32,040 nt of DNA from CAYZRY01 sp964630225. Lineage in GTDB: Bacteria; Bacillota_I; Bacilli_A; RF39; UBA660. The notes under the pieces are model-generated. The model was not told where the DNA came from, ran no database searches, and was given only the letters and a program-made list of their open reading frames with translations. The stretch spans positions 1-32,040 of the forward strand of contig CAZVUK010000010.1 of NCBI GenBank assembly GCA_964630225.1, in the 5' to 3' direction. Shown here in pieces: positions 24,337-32,040 of the stretch (the first letter of the stretch is position 1; each line of letters starts with the position of its first letter). A program made the translations under genes and the position numbers.

Positions 24337-25174
24337 TTTTACCCACCTTGAAAATCGTTTTTTTAAAGTAAAAACCACTGTCATTACCAATTAGCTTTTC
24401 TATCGTTTCTAATATAGATTTATCCTTAGTTTCTAAATATTTTTTACTGTATTCAATTAGTTTTATGAAAAGACCATCACTTAGTCCATCTTTTCTAATT
24501 ACAGCATAATCGAAATCAGTATCTAGAATGCAAGAACCATTTATAATTTTATCACTCATAAAAACCGTTCCATCATAACTATCTTCGAGAATATATTTAC
24601 CGTCTTTATCCTCTACCTCGATGCGTTTATTTCCTTTTTTATCTAAACTCTTAAAAAAGTTGTCAACTAGATGTCTTCGGCTATATGAAATAACTGCTCT
24701 ACCGAATAAATTAGCAAAAAGTTTGGCCTTTGTTTTTTCTTTAATTTCAAACATCTCTTCTAAAGTTATTTCAGGAGCTAAGTATGAAAACTCAACCCCT
24801 CTTTCATAGTAATAATTAACTGTCTGATAGTTTGTTACCATATGTGTCTGATTCCATACAAGCGGAAGTTCCAAAGAATTTTTTTTAATAATTTGCATAA
24901 TAGCTTGATCATAAAACAAAACACCAGCTATCGATGTTTTAGCTAGTTCTTTTAGTATTTCTTCTAATGATTCTAATTCTTTATTAAATATATTTTTATT
25001 GATACTGATAAAAACCTCTTTGTTCTGAAGCTCTGTAAGCAGGGTTTTTATTTCTAAAAGAGTTAAACTAAGTCCACTATGAACAGAAAAATGTTCGAGA
25101 CCTACGATAATAGCATCATAGTTTTTACTTAGGTTTATATCTTCTTTTGTATCTGGAATAATCGTTATTTTCAT
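24326..25174 (-). CDS. trhP1: U32-family tRNA 5-hydroxyuridine synthesis protein, TrhP1 (YrrN) type
   Basis: The shorter partner of TrhP2. Seen: a barrel-like alternation of strands and helices (IIVGLEHFSVHSGLSLTL, VFISINKNIF, IAGVLFYDQAI, PLVWNQTHMVTNYQT, GVEFSYLAPEITLEEM), and FGRAVISYSRRHLVDNF, which matches the conserved G.....SR..L.. stretch of YrrN proteins. It lacks the four-cysteine signature of TrhP2, as YrrN-type proteins do. Length 282 against about 309 in Bacillus. The ATG at 25174 follows AGAGGTG; the GTG two codons earlier is in the SD. It heads the trhP1-trhP2-HD unit. Confidence 0.75.
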   Translation of the reverse strand: MKITIIPDTKEDINLSKNYDAIIVGLEHFSVHSGLSLTLLEIKTLLTELQNKEVFISINKNIFNKELESLEEILKELAKTSIAGVLFYDQAIMQIIKKNSLELPLVWNQTHMVTNYQTVNYYYERGVEFSYLAPEITLEEMFEIKEKTKAKLFANLFGRAVISYSRRHLVDNFFKSLDKKGNKRIEVEDKDGKYILEDSYDGTVFMSDKIINGSCILDTDFDYAVIRKDGLSDGLFIKLIEYSKKYLETKDKSILETIEKLIGNDSGFYFKKTIFKVGKNAR

Positions 25175-25190
25175 ATTCACCTCTATTAGT

Positions 25191-25196
25191 ATTATA
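25191..25196 (-). promoter_or_regulatory. Candidate -10 of the trhP1 operon
   Basis: Minus-strand TATAAT 16 bases before the trhP1 ATG, just after the hairpin ending the upstream unit. The -35 is weak (TTTATT). Confidence 0.45.
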
Positions 25197-25200
25197 TCTT

Positions 25201-25240
25201 ATTTAAACAAATAAATAAAATAGATGACTCTATTTTATTT
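25201..25240 (-). terminator. Terminator after the polysaccharide deacetylase gene
   Basis: Perfect 12-bp stem AAATAAAATAGA / TCTATTTTATTT with loop GTCA, then ATTTGTTT. It spans the deacetylase stop codon. Confidence 0.75.
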
Positions 25241-26573
25241 GGCTGTATGATTGTCCGGTATTAATACTTATTCCTTTGGCTTTAGCCAGCTCTTCGATAG
25301 TTAGTAAAGCGTACCCGTTATCAAGAAGATAGTTCGATGCTCTAATTGCGGCCTCTACCGATGTAGGATATATGTCATGAAGAAGGATTATTGCTCCATC
25401 ATGGGCATAATTAATGATGTGTTCATATACTTTGTCACTATTTCGATATTTCCAATCATTAGTATCGACATTCCATAAAAATTCATGCATTTGAAGTGTT
25501 TCTCTGATATTACTATTAGTTGCTCCGTAAGGAGGTCGATAACAGTTAGATATTATACCAATCTGATCTTTAATTAGTTTGTTGGTACTGGCCATCTCTT
25601 TTCTAATATCGATGCTAGATAATCTTGTAAAATTTCGATGCGAGTATGAATGAGCACATATTTGGTGTCCTGCCTGATACTCTTCTTTGAGGATGTTACC
25701 AAACTCATTAAGTCTTGATCCTAGTACAAAGAAAGTATAGCGAACATCTTTTGTTTTAGCATAATTAATTAACTTACGCGAATGATCTGATGGTCCGTCA
25801 TCGAAAGTAATTGCCACTAGTTTTTTAGCAGTGTATTTTGTAAGATCTCTTTCATTAGGTGTCGTTGCCACTTCAGGAATAATCTCGATATTTTTTAAAA
25901 ATTCATCTTTTAAGACCTCTTTTAGATAATTAAAAGGAATCGTAATATTACTCTTTCCTGAAGACCAAGGTGCTACCTGATAAGGAGGAAAAAGAATGTT
26001 TAAGCCATTATTATTCAAAAAAAGATGCTTGAAATTATCTTTTACTGCCCTTGTTCCGTCTTTAATGAAATCTTCATAAACTTCCTTATTATTCATAATA
26101 AAATAATCAACAAGATATTCTTCGGACAATTTACTTAAGCGCTCTAAGTAGGCTTCCTTAAAAAAGTAATCAGCATATAATTCTTCACCTGTTTTGACGT
26201 TATAATAATAACTGATATAGCTTTCTTCCGGATGGTTTTGTCCTACATATTTATATATTGTATAAGTAATAAAACGATAATCTTCATATTTATTAGTTTC
26301 ATAGTTTATCAATAATTCATATTTAAAGTCTGTCTCTTTTGTCTTAACTTTATCTAAAAAGGTTTTTTGTTGATTAGTTATCATTTTTTTGACTTTTTTA
26401 TTTATTTGTTTCGGTAAATCTTTAGCAACACAAACAGTCATATCATAATCTTTGTTATAGACACTAATGTTTTTGACTTTTATTTTTTGCCTAGAAAGTA
26501 GAAAGACAAAAAAGCTTATTATTACTAATATAATAAGCAAAGTAGTTACTAGTATTTTCTTTTTTGTGGTCAT
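25230..26573 (-). CDS. Membrane-anchored peptidoglycan (polysaccharide) deacetylase, PdaC/PgdA-like
   Basis: Probably removes N-acetyl groups from cell-wall glycan, which often gives lysozyme resistance. Seen: an N-terminal membrane anchor (about 6-27), an RsiV-like DUF3298 region (YNVKTGEELYADYFF and around, to about 230), and a NodB domain with metal-binding Asp258-Asp259 (TFDDGPS), His308 and His312 (HSYSHRNF), RPPYGA (346-351), WNVDTNDW (367-374) and LLHD (397-400). All catalytic motifs are present. The ATG follows directly after the trmR stop. Bacillus has no such gene at this place in the mltG-trmR-trhP order, so it is an insertion relative to that order. Confidence 0.92.
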   Translation of the reverse strand: MTTKKKILVTTLLIILVIISFFVFLLSRQKIKVKNISVYNKDYDMTVCVAKDLPKQINKKVKKMITNQQKTFLDKVKTKETDFKYELLINYETNKYEDYRFITYTIYKYVGQNHPEESYISYYYNVKTGEELYADYFFKEAYLERLSKLSEEYLVDYFIMNNKEVYEDFIKDGTRAVKDNFKHLFLNNNGLNILFPPYQVAPWSSGKSNITIPFNYLKEVLKDEFLKNIEIIPEVATTPNERDLTKYTAKKLVAITFDDGPSDHSRKLINYAKTKDVRYTFFVLGSRLNEFGNILKEEYQAGHQICAHSYSHRNFTRLSSIDIRKEMASTNKLIKDQIGIISNCYRPPYGATNSNIRETLQMHEFLWNVDTNDWKYRNSDKVYEHIINYAHDGAIILLHDIYPTSVEAAIRASNYLLDNGYALLTIEELAKAKGISINTGQSYSQIK

Positions 26574-27176
26574 TTATAACTCTTTTCTACTACTTACCGC
26601 TAGTCCATCACCAACATCGATAAAATCAGTATTAAATAGACTGTGTTCTTCTAAAAATTGTTTGTAATCTTTAATTTTCTTAACTAGTGACCGAAGATTC
26701 TTGTTTTCAATCTCTTCTTCGTCCATATCAACATAGCCATGAAATTTCATATTATCGGTGATAATATAACCATCTTCATTTAAATTGTTTTCAAAGTAAG
26801 TAAAGATATTCTTGTTTTGTCCTTTAGCTGCATCGATAAAAATTAGGTCGAATTTTTCTTTAATACCGGTAATTAGTGCATCACTAAATACAAGGGTTAT
26901 TCTGTCTTCCATTTCAAATTTCTTGATGTTTTTAAGTGCTTCAAGATATCTTTGTTCATCGCGTTCAATACTTACGATTTTTAAACTGGGATTAGCTAAA
27001 GCCATCATAATTGCTGAATAGCCTATAGCTGTTCCTACTTCTAGGACATTTTGCACTTTATATTTAATGACGAAGTTTGTAAGATAATTTATCCCTTCAT
27101 CATTCATGATCGGAATAGATTCTTCTTTAGCATATGTTTTAATTTCTTTGATCATAGAGTGCATCTGCTCTACCAT
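26574..27176 (-). CDS. trmR: tRNA 5-hydroxyuridine methyltransferase
   Basis: Class I SAM-dependent O-methyltransferase of the YrrM/TrmR type, which methylates 5-hydroxyuridine at wobble position 34 to 5-methoxyuridine. Seen: SAM motif VLEVGTAIGYSAIMMAL, acidic motif IVSIERDEQRYLEA, and FIDAAKGQN of the catechol-OMT-like fold. Its place directly behind mltG and near trhP1-trhP2 supports TrmR rather than a caffeoyl-CoA-type enzyme. The ATG at 27176 (MVEQMHSM) is preferred because the AAAGGAG SD lies 10 bases upstream; an ATG three codons earlier would leave almost no spacing. It overlaps mltG by 7 bases. Confidence 0.88.
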   Translation of the reverse strand: MVEQMHSMIKEIKTYAKEESIPIMNDEGINYLTNFVIKYKVQNVLEVGTAIGYSAIMMALANPSLKIVSIERDEQRYLEALKNIKKFEMEDRITLVFSDALITGIKEKFDLIFIDAAKGQNKNIFTYFENNLNEDGYIITDNMKFHGYVDMDEEEIENKNLRSLVKKIKDYKQFLEEHSLFNTDFIDVGDGLAVSSRKEL

Positions 27177-28249
27177 TGTATCCATTCTCCTTTGGCTTTG
27201 ATTTCTTTCACTTTGGCTTCATGTTCAGCATTAGTTCTTGTGAAAAAGACGCGACGATACTTATCGGCAACAAAGAAATAATACTGGCTTTCAGTTGGTT
27301 CTACAACTGCTCCAATAGCATCGATTGATGGATTGGCAACTGGACCAATCGGCAGTTTTCCGGCCATTGACTGAGGTCGCGTGTTATACATATTTATTCC
27401 ATTTATTTCTTTAGCATATAGATCGCGCTTTGACATATCAATTCGTGCCCCATAATAGGTTGTAACGTCACTTCCAAGTGGCCACTTTTCGCGAAGTCTT
27501 TTTTCAAAAACACCCGCTATTAACTTGCGGTCTTCTATGCGAACTCCTTCGAGCTCAACTATCGAAGCTAGCGTTAACGTCCTGTGAACAATAGCACTAT
27601 CTCCTTTGAAAAAGTCTTTATATTTAGATAATTTTACGCCCATCTGTTTTAACATTGCATCAAGAATTACTTCGACCGATACATCTTTGTTTTCAAATGA
27701 ATAGGTATCTGGATATAAATATCCTTCGAGCGAATAAAAAATATACGGATTTTTTACTTCTTCACCGACAAACCAGTATTTAGCGATAACTTCGTCTAAG
27801 TATGCTTCATCTTTTAGTTTATCGTAAACTTCTTCAGCTGTGCGCTCTGTCTTAGCTTCGATTTGATCGGCTACTTGTTTGATATTAATTCCTTCTTTAA
27901 AGACTATTTTAATTGTATTTTCGTTGTAACTGTTTCCTTTGACTAAGGTATCAACTATTTCTTCAAGATCCATATTTAGACTAAGTTCGTAAGTGCTTGC
28001 CTTAATATTGTTTATTTTCATAAGTCTTAAATATGCATAGACAAACTGTTCATTTCTAACTAATTTCTTGAGTTTTAAGGTTTTAGCAATTTCTTTTGTA
28101 TTACTCCCCTTAGCTATGACCACTTCGATCTTTTGTTTACTTTTTTTATCAATTGCTGAAACATTTACACGCCAAAATATACCGATAGCAACAACGGCAA
28201 TTAAGGCTAAACAGAAAAAAACAATGATGACATTGCGTAATTTCTTCAT
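27170..28249 (-). CDS. mltG: Endolytic peptidoglycan transglycosylase MltG
   Basis: Cuts nascent glycan strands at the outer face of the membrane and so sets strand length. Seen: an N-terminal transmembrane helix (about 7-27), a LysM-like subdomain (about 40-105), the YceG domain with FYSLEGYLYPDTYSF, the catalytic Glu232 in TLASIVELEG, LGSDVTTYYG, and the ending LPIGPVANPSIDAIGAVVEP. Length 359 is normal for Firmicutes. The SD (TAGG) is weak, so coupling to the DUF1292 gene 7 bases upstream is likely. The order ireB-yqgF-DUF1292-mltG-trmR matches Bacillus. Confidence 0.96.
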   Translation of the reverse strand: MKKLRNVIIVFFCLALIAVVAIGIFWRVNVSAIDKKSKQKIEVVIAKGSNTKEIAKTLKLKKLVRNEQFVYAYLRLMKINNIKASTYELSLNMDLEEIVDTLVKGNSYNENTIKIVFKEGINIKQVADQIEAKTERTAEEVYDKLKDEAYLDEVIAKYWFVGEEVKNPYIFYSLEGYLYPDTYSFENKDVSVEVILDAMLKQMGVKLSKYKDFFKGDSAIVHRTLTLASIVELEGVRIEDRKLIAGVFEKRLREKWPLGSDVTTYYGARIDMSKRDLYAKEINGINMYNTRPQSMAGKLPIGPVANPSIDAIGAVVEPTESQYYFFVADKYRRVFFTRTNAEHEAKVKEIKAKGEWIQW

Positions 28250-28256
28250 AATAAAC

Positions 28257-28565
28257 CTACTCTGCTGTTTCGCCAGCAGCAGCTACAGTTTCTCTTATTT
28301 TTTCTTGAAGAGCTCCTAAAATAGAATCGATAATTTTCCACTCTCTTTCAGTTTCGATTGGTTCAAGTCTAGTTACACCTTTAGCAGGATCTTGAGCCGG
28401 ATCATAAATCGAAGCAAAAACCTGAATATTTCCCTGCTCATCCTTGCTGTTATCAGTGTAAACCATATAACTTTTGTTTGTCTCTTCTGAGTCGAAAGTA
28501 AAGAGAATATCGCAAACTATCTCTCTTCCATCTTCATTAATTACTTTAAATGTATTATTTTCCAT
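28257..28565 (-). CDS. DUF1292 (YrzB-like) protein
   Basis: Small cytosolic protein of unknown function, widespread in Firmicutes between yqgF and mltG. Seen: the family pattern of an acidic beta domain (FKVINEDGREIVCDILFTF, SYMVYTDNSKDEQGNIQVFAS) and a C-terminal helix (EREWKIIDSILGALQE). It has a good SD (AAGGAGATATT). Its C-terminus ends in an Ala-rich tail. Identified mainly from pattern and gene order. Confidence 0.88.
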   Translation of the reverse strand: MENNTFKVINEDGREIVCDILFTFDSEETNKSYMVYTDNSKDEQGNIQVFASIYDPAQDPAKGVTRLEPIETEREWKIIDSILGALQEKIRETVAAAGETAE

Positions 28566-28574
28566 AATATCTCC

Positions 28575-28985
28575 TTATTTTTTATCTAAATATGACTGCA
28601 GTATTATCGTTGCGGCCACACCATCTATTACTTTTTTTCTTTTGCCACGTGATGCATCTCCAGAGATTAGCATTCTTTCGGCTTGTCTCGTTGTAAGGCG
28701 CTCATCGATTAAATTCACTTTAAGACCTGTTTCTTTTTCTAAAAGTTTAGCAAAATCCTGTGATAAAAGAGCCTTTTCACCAAGGCTGCCATCCATGTTT
28801 TTAGGTAGTCCTAAAACTATTTCATCGATCCTTTTTTCTAGGGCGATCGTCCTAACTTCTTTGGCTAAGACTTGGTAATTTCCACCGTGCGTAATTGTTC
28901 CTTGCGAAGTCGCAATGATACCTAAGTTGTCAGACACTGCAACACCAAGCGTCTTGCTACCTAGATCAAGTCCTAAATATTTCAT
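28575..28985 (-). CDS. yqgF: YqgF/RuvX-family RNase H-like nuclease
   Basis: Predicted nuclease needed for 16S rRNA 5' end maturation (also called RuvX). Seen: YLGLDLGSKTLGVAVSD with the first catalytic Asp, the LGLPKNMDGSLG loop, the IDERLTT motif with Asp-Glu, and the last acidic site in KKVIDGVAATIILQSYLD. Length 136 is standard. The start is the ATG at 28985, sharing one base with the ireB stop (TAATG); an upstream in-frame GTG would lie inside ireB. Confidence 0.95.
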   Translation of the reverse strand: MKYLGLDLGSKTLGVAVSDNLGIIATSQGTITHGGNYQVLAKEVRTIALEKRIDEIVLGLPKNMDGSLGEKALLSQDFAKLLEKETGLKVNLIDERLTTRQAERMLISGDASRGKRKKVIDGVAATIILQSYLDKK

Positions 28986-29233
28986 TATTTCTTTCTTGCG
29001 CACTCGAGAAGCATGACTTCAAGTATCTTCGTTCTTTCGATAGCTGTAATCTTCTTGCGAGCATCGCGATGCGATGAAATGTATCCTGGATCCCCACTAG
29101 TTAAATATCCAATTAACTGATTCATTGGATTATAACCCCTATCTTCGAGAATATAAAATACTTCCTCAAGAACATTCTTGATTCTCTCTCTTTCAAATTC
29201 ATCTACATTATATACACTGGTTGCGTCAATCAC
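28985..29233 (-). CDS. ireB: IreB family regulatory phosphoprotein
   Basis: Small cytosolic protein; in Enterococcus IreB is phosphorylated on N-terminal threonines by the PASTA kinase IreK and tunes cephalosporin resistance. Seen: an N-terminal Thr/Ser-containing segment (DATSVYN), LEEVFYILEDRGYNPMNQLIGYL, and the signature TSGDPGYISSHRDARKKI. The GTG at 29233 is preferred: it follows AGGTGA by 5 bases and gives the usual short N-terminus, whereas the GTG three codons earlier lies in the SD. It heads the conserved ireB-yqgF-DUF1292-mltG-trmR operon. Confidence 0.93.
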   Translation of the reverse strand: MIDATSVYNVDEFERERIKNVLEEVFYILEDRGYNPMNQLIGYLTSGDPGYISSHRDARKKITAIERTKILEVMLLECARKK

Positions 29234-29255
29234 ATCGATCACCTACCTTAGGTCA

Positions 29256-29284
29256 ATTTTAGCATTATTTATCTTTATAATCAA
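29256..29284 (-). promoter_or_regulatory. Promoter of the ireB operon
   Basis: TTGATT (29279-29284), a 17-base spacer, and TGC-extended TAAAAT (29256-29261) on the minus strand. Confidence 0.7.
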
Positions 29285-29287
29285 GAT

Positions 29288-30433
29288 TTAACTATTAACT
29301 CTCATTGCCGCTAAATAGATAAAGAAAGCACTTAGAATTAGCGATATAATAAAGCCGTTTATCTTTTCGATAGTACTACTTTTATATTTAACACCGACGG
29401 CCATGGTCGAAGTTACTCCCCCGATTAAACCACCAATATGAGCAAAGTTATCTATTCCTGGTACTATAAAACCAAACATTAAGTTAACGGTAATTAAAGG
29501 AATAATCTGACTCTTTAAAGCATTGCTCAAATACACTCTATAATGATATCCAAAATATAGGAGTGACCCCATTAAACCAAATAAAGCACCACTTGCTCCG
29601 ACACTGATAACTGCCGTATCATTCATTGCAATCGATAAGAAGCTACCTAGAATTCCACTAAAGAAGTAGATAAGTAAATATCTTCCTTTCCCCATATAGC
29701 TTTCAATCTGTGAACCAATAATATAAAGTGAATACATATTTACTGTTAAATGCAAAACATTTGCATGAGCAAACATCGCGGTTACAACACGATAAAATTC
29801 TCTATCTTGTATAACTTTAATACTGTTTACCCCCATTGTTGATGTCATCGTATCAGATAACATACCAAGGACAATAAACAAAGTTATATTGATAGCAATA
29901 AGAATCTTAGTTGCTAACGCTGGTTTTTCTTTAAAAATGTTATTAACACGCTCAGCATCTATTTTATTTTTCTTGTTAATATCGGAAGTGATCTTCATAA
30001 ATAGTTGCATCCCTTCTTCACTAAATTTTAATTTCTTTTTCATATCTGGAAATTTAGTTTTTAAAACTTCGTTAGTTGCCAAGTCATCATCTTTTTCTAA
30101 ACTGACAAAGGAAATATTTTTTTGATTAGGTATACTTACCTTCCTATCTAAATCAGTAAAGATGCTTAACACTGGCATCTTAACTGTAAACGTTTTCTTT
30201 CTAATTTTAGCAACTACTTTCTTAGTCTTAAATAGGTCGAAAGAAAACTGTTCTTCATTGATAATTCTGTTAGATACAATTCTAACTATTTTATAATCTT
30301 CACTTTCAAGGTTCTCTAGCCAAATCTCATTTTCTGCACCTTGTAAGATAATTGGATTATAATTTTTTTCGACTATAAAATAGTGAAGCATCTTCATTAT
30401 TATTTCATTTTTCGCATCGATTGTATGTTCCAT
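29288..30433 (-). CDS. Rhomboid intramembrane serine protease, GluP/YqgP-like
   Basis: Cleaves membrane proteins within or near their helices. Seen: a ~170-residue cytosolic N-terminal domain as in Bacillus YqgP (GluP), then the rhomboid core: HANVLHLTVNMYSLY (Asn232), VGASGALFGLMG with the catalytic Ser281, and DNFAHIGGLIGG with the catalytic His332, followed by a last helix (about 358-377). All active-site residues are present. The ATG follows AAGGAGAG. Substrate unknown. It stands between ireB and rluD with its own -10 box. Confidence 0.94.
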   Translation of the reverse strand: MEHTIDAKNEIIMKMLHYFIVEKNYNPIILQGAENEIWLENLESEDYKIVRIVSNRIINEEQFSFDLFKTKKVVAKIRKKTFTVKMPVLSIFTDLDRKVSIPNQKNISFVSLEKDDDLATNEVLKTKFPDMKKKLKFSEEGMQLFMKITSDINKKNKIDAERVNNIFKEKPALATKILIAINITLFIVLGMLSDTMTSTMGVNSIKVIQDREFYRVVTAMFAHANVLHLTVNMYSLYIIGSQIESYMGKGRYLLIYFFSGILGSFLSIAMNDTAVISVGASGALFGLMGSLLYFGYHYRVYLSNALKSQIIPLITVNLMFGFIVPGIDNFAHIGGLIGGVTSTMAVGVKYKSSTIEKINGFIISLILSAFFIYLAAMRVNS

Positions 30434-30456
30434 TTTCTCTCCTTCCTGTATATTAA

Positions 30457-30462
30457 ATTATA
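30457..30462 (-). promoter_or_regulatory. Candidate -10 of the rhomboid gene
   Basis: Minus-strand TATAAT 23 bases before the ATG, with a weak TTTATT at -35 spacing 17. AT-rich surroundings make this less certain. Confidence 0.4.
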
Positions 30463-30490
30463 TATTATTTTGCATAATAAATAAATGATT

Positions 30491-31363
30491 TTATAGATTA
30501 TTACATATTTTTTCAAATTCGCTTGGCAGAGCTATTTCTTTGGAAATTATCTCCCTACTTCGAGGATGTTTAAATGATATATAATATGAGTGAAGCATCT
30601 GACCAAAAGCTTTATCGATTGTTTTTTTTCCGTATATAGGATCATTAGTAATAGGATGATCTATATAGTTCATGTGAACCCTAATCTGATGGGTTCTTCC
30701 GGTTTCTAGCGTGCACTCGACAAGGGTATTATCATTATATCTTTTTATAACTCTAAAATGCGTAATAGCTTCCTTGCTATTTTGACTAGTCACCGCCATT
30801 TTTTGCCTATTACTAGGATCTCTGCCAATCGGGGCATCGATAGTACCGGTTTCATGAGCAATAACACCATCGACCAAGGCTAAATACTTACGAGTAACTT
30901 GTTTTTCCTTCATCATTTCGATTAGTTTTTTGTAAGCAAAATCACTTTTAGCAACGACCATTAAGCCACTCGTATCTTTATCAAGGCGATGGACAATACC
31001 AGGACGATCTTCATCGTCGCCACCCAGCTCTGTTTCGTGAAGCAATGCATTAACAAGCGTTCCAGTCATATTGCCCGGAGCGGGATGAACGACCATGCCA
31101 CTAGCTTTATTGACGATAAGCAAATCATCATCTTCATAAACGATATCAAGAGGTATATTCTCGGCGACAATTTCGCTTGATTTGGCAGTAAATTCTGGAA
31201 CAGTTATTTCATCACCAATATTTAATCGATAGTTGTTACTAGCCATTTCACCATTTACTAAAACTTCTGAAATTAAGCTTTGAGCTTTAGTTCTACTTAT
31301 ACCCAAATTAGCTGCCAAAAAAACATCTATTCTACTTCCCTTTTCATCTACTTTTATCTTCAT
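30491..31363 (-). CDS. rluD: 23S rRNA pseudouridine synthase, RluD/RluA family
   Basis: Modifies uridines to pseudouridine in 23S rRNA. Seen: an N-terminal S4 RNA-binding domain (GSRIDVFLAANLGISRTKAQ), VNKASGMVVHPAPGN, the catalytic GIVHRLDKDTSGLMVVAKS (Asp128), and ETGRTHQIRVHM. Length 290. The ATG follows GTGAGGG and overlaps the end of lspA by 20 bases, matching the lspA-ylyB pair of Bacillus. The exact target uridines are inferred from family only. Confidence 0.93.
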   Translation of the reverse strand: MKIKVDEKGSRIDVFLAANLGISRTKAQSLISEVLVNGEMASNNYRLNIGDEITVPEFTAKSSEIVAENIPLDIVYEDDDLLIVNKASGMVVHPAPGNMTGTLVNALLHETELGGDDEDRPGIVHRLDKDTSGLMVVAKSDFAYKKLIEMMKEKQVTRKYLALVDGVIAHETGTIDAPIGRDPSNRQKMAVTSQNSKEAITHFRVIKRYNDNTLVECTLETGRTHQIRVHMNYIDHPITNDPIYGKKTIDKAFGQMLHSYYISFKHPRSREIISKEIALPSEFEKICNNL

Positions 31364-31814
31364 ATAAATCCCTCACAAATTCGATAATAATTAGAAAAAC
31401 AGCCACTACAATAAAAGTATCAGCTAAATTAAAGATAGGCATTCTATATCCAAATAATTTAAAACTAATAAAATCGACAACATAAGAATTAATCAATCGA
31501 TCAATGAAATTACCAAGTATTCCACCGATTAAAAGTGCATAGGACCAAAAAGATAATCTGTCTAGACATTTTTCATCTTTGATTAATTTAGATAATATCA
31601 ATAAAACCGCCGCAGTTATCATGAGCAAAAAGCTTTGTTTTCCTTCGAGGATACCGAAGGCCGCGCCCGTATTTTGAGAATATTTAAAACTAAAGAAATT
31701 TTTTATAATTACAAACTCCTCTTTTAAAAATGTTTGAACTAATATCTTTGTTATCACATCAACGCCTAATATTATCAAACCAAACAGATATATTTTAGTT
31801 TTGTTATACTTCAT
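31344..31814 (-). CDS. lspA: Lipoprotein signal peptidase (signal peptidase II)
   Basis: Membrane aspartyl protease that cleaves signal peptides of lipid-modified prolipoproteins. Seen: four hydrophobic helices, DVITKILV, the QNTGAAFG motif, the catalytic pair in GNFIDRLINSYVVDFI and FNLADTFIV. Length 156. The ATG follows TTGGAGATAAG. It has an extended -10 promoter just after the tRNA terminator. Confidence 0.97.
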   Translation of the reverse strand: MKYNKTKIYLFGLIILGVDVITKILVQTFLKEEFVIIKNFFSFKYSQNTGAAFGILEGKQSFLLMITAAVLLILSKLIKDEKCLDRLSFWSYALLIGGILGNFIDRLINSYVVDFISFKLFGYRMPIFNLADTFIVVAVFLIIIEFVRDLYEDKSR

Positions 31815-31835
31815 CTTATCTCCAATTTCCCATAT

Positions 31836-31841
31836 ATTATA
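31836..31841 (-). promoter_or_regulatory. Extended -10 of the lspA-rluD operon
   Basis: Minus-strand TGATATAAT, 22 bases before the lspA ATG; the -35 region lies in the tRNA terminator and is poor. Confidence 0.5.
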
Positions 31842-31845
31842 TCAC

Positions 31846-31867
31846 AAAAAAACTCTTTACAGAGTTT
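31846..31867 (-). terminator. Terminator after the tRNA genes
   Basis: Seven-bp stem AAACTCT / AGAGTTT with loop GTAA, followed by a T run, about 10 bases after tRNA-Glu. Confidence 0.8.
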
Positions 31868-31876
31868 ATTTTAATT

Positions 31877-31953
31877 TGGTGACCGGTACGGAATTCGAAT
31901 CCGTGAATGCCGCCGTGAAAGGGCGGTGTGTTAAGCCACTTCACCAACCGGCC
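31877..31953 (-). tRNA. tRNA-Glu (anticodon TTC)
   Basis: Full cloverleaf: acceptor GGCCGGT / ACCGGTC (one G-T), anticodon stem CCGCC / GGCGG with loop CTTTCAC, T-arm ACGGA TTCGAAT TCCGT, discriminator A, and an encoded CCA end at 31877-31879. Confidence 0.96.
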
Positions 31954-31962
31954 ACTTATAAA

Positions 31963-32039
31963 TGGCGCCTCAACTAGGACTTGAACCTAGGACCCCTTGA
32001 TTAACAGTCAAGTGCTCTAACCAGCTGAGCTATTGAGGC
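31963..32039 (-). tRNA. tRNA-Asn (anticodon GTT)
   Basis: Acceptor GCCTCAA / TTGAGGC, anticodon stem CTTGA / TCAAG with loop CTGTTAA, T-loop TTCAAGT, discriminator G, encoded CCA. It is nine bases upstream of tRNA-Glu and starts one base inside the window edge, so more tRNAs may precede it. Confidence 0.95.
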
Positions 32040-32040
32040 A

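Noticed and set aside
21377..25240. Identical 12-base hairpin arms after greA and after the deacetylase gene as a mobile repeat
   Set aside because: Both are ordinary terminators that include the stop codon (AAATAAAATAG); short AT-rich arms can match by chance and there is no longer shared sequence.

Overview
The window is a low-GC, gene-dense chromosomal segment, almost all of it on the minus strand. TGA is used as a stop codon (for example where mutM meets truB and where the protease gene meets the next gene), so the code is the standard bacterial one and not the Mycoplasma code. The Firmicutes-type gene order ireB-yqgF-DUF1292-mltG-trmR-...-trhP1-trhP2-...-greA, lspA next to an rluD-type gene, a T-box leader before hisS-aspS, and wall enzymes (MltG, a peptidoglycan deacetylase, LspA) point to a wall-bearing Bacilli/Erysipelotrichia-like Firmicute. 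An uncultured gut lineage is an inference; no taxonomic marker gene is present.

Layout from the left: a decayed gene for a secreted, membrane-anchored protein (1-1363); pyk; the only clear plus-strand gene, an NADPH-dependent FMN reductase; hisS-aspS behind a T-box leader; a two-gene surface module (a secreted papain-family protease ending in a dockerin, and a membrane-anchored protein with a possible cohesin domain and cadherin-like repeats); a polA-CDF transporter-mutM-truB operon with overlapping genes; a two-gene operon of VirB2/TrbC-like and VirB6/TrbL-like membrane proteins with no other secretion genes nearby; topA; greA; a dGTPase-like HD protein with the tRNA wobble-uridine genes trhP2 and trhP1; a peptidoglycan deacetylase; trmR, mltG, DUF1292, yqgF and ireB; a GluP-type rhomboid protease; rluD-lspA; and tRNA-Glu and tRNA-Asn at the right edge.

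Transcription can be partly read from promoters and hairpins. ireB to the deacetylase looks like one unit, ending at the hairpin at 25201-25240. trhP1-trhP2-HD restarts from its own -10 box. greA and topA each have near-consensus promoters with 17-bp spacers. polA to truB is one unit ending in a hairpin at 10336-10360. The VirB-like pair is bounded by a promoter near 19220-19248 and a hairpin at 15538-15565.

The two most interesting loci are the protease-dockerin/possible-cohesin pair, which could be a minimal cellulosome-like scheme for holding a protease at the cell surface, and the VirB2/VirB6-like pair, which may belong to an undescribed envelope machine. Both rest on reading motifs by eye. 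Most other genes are housekeeping. Many SD sequences read AGGTG, so a spurious in-frame GTG often lies inside the ribosome-binding site; starts were corrected where this was clear.
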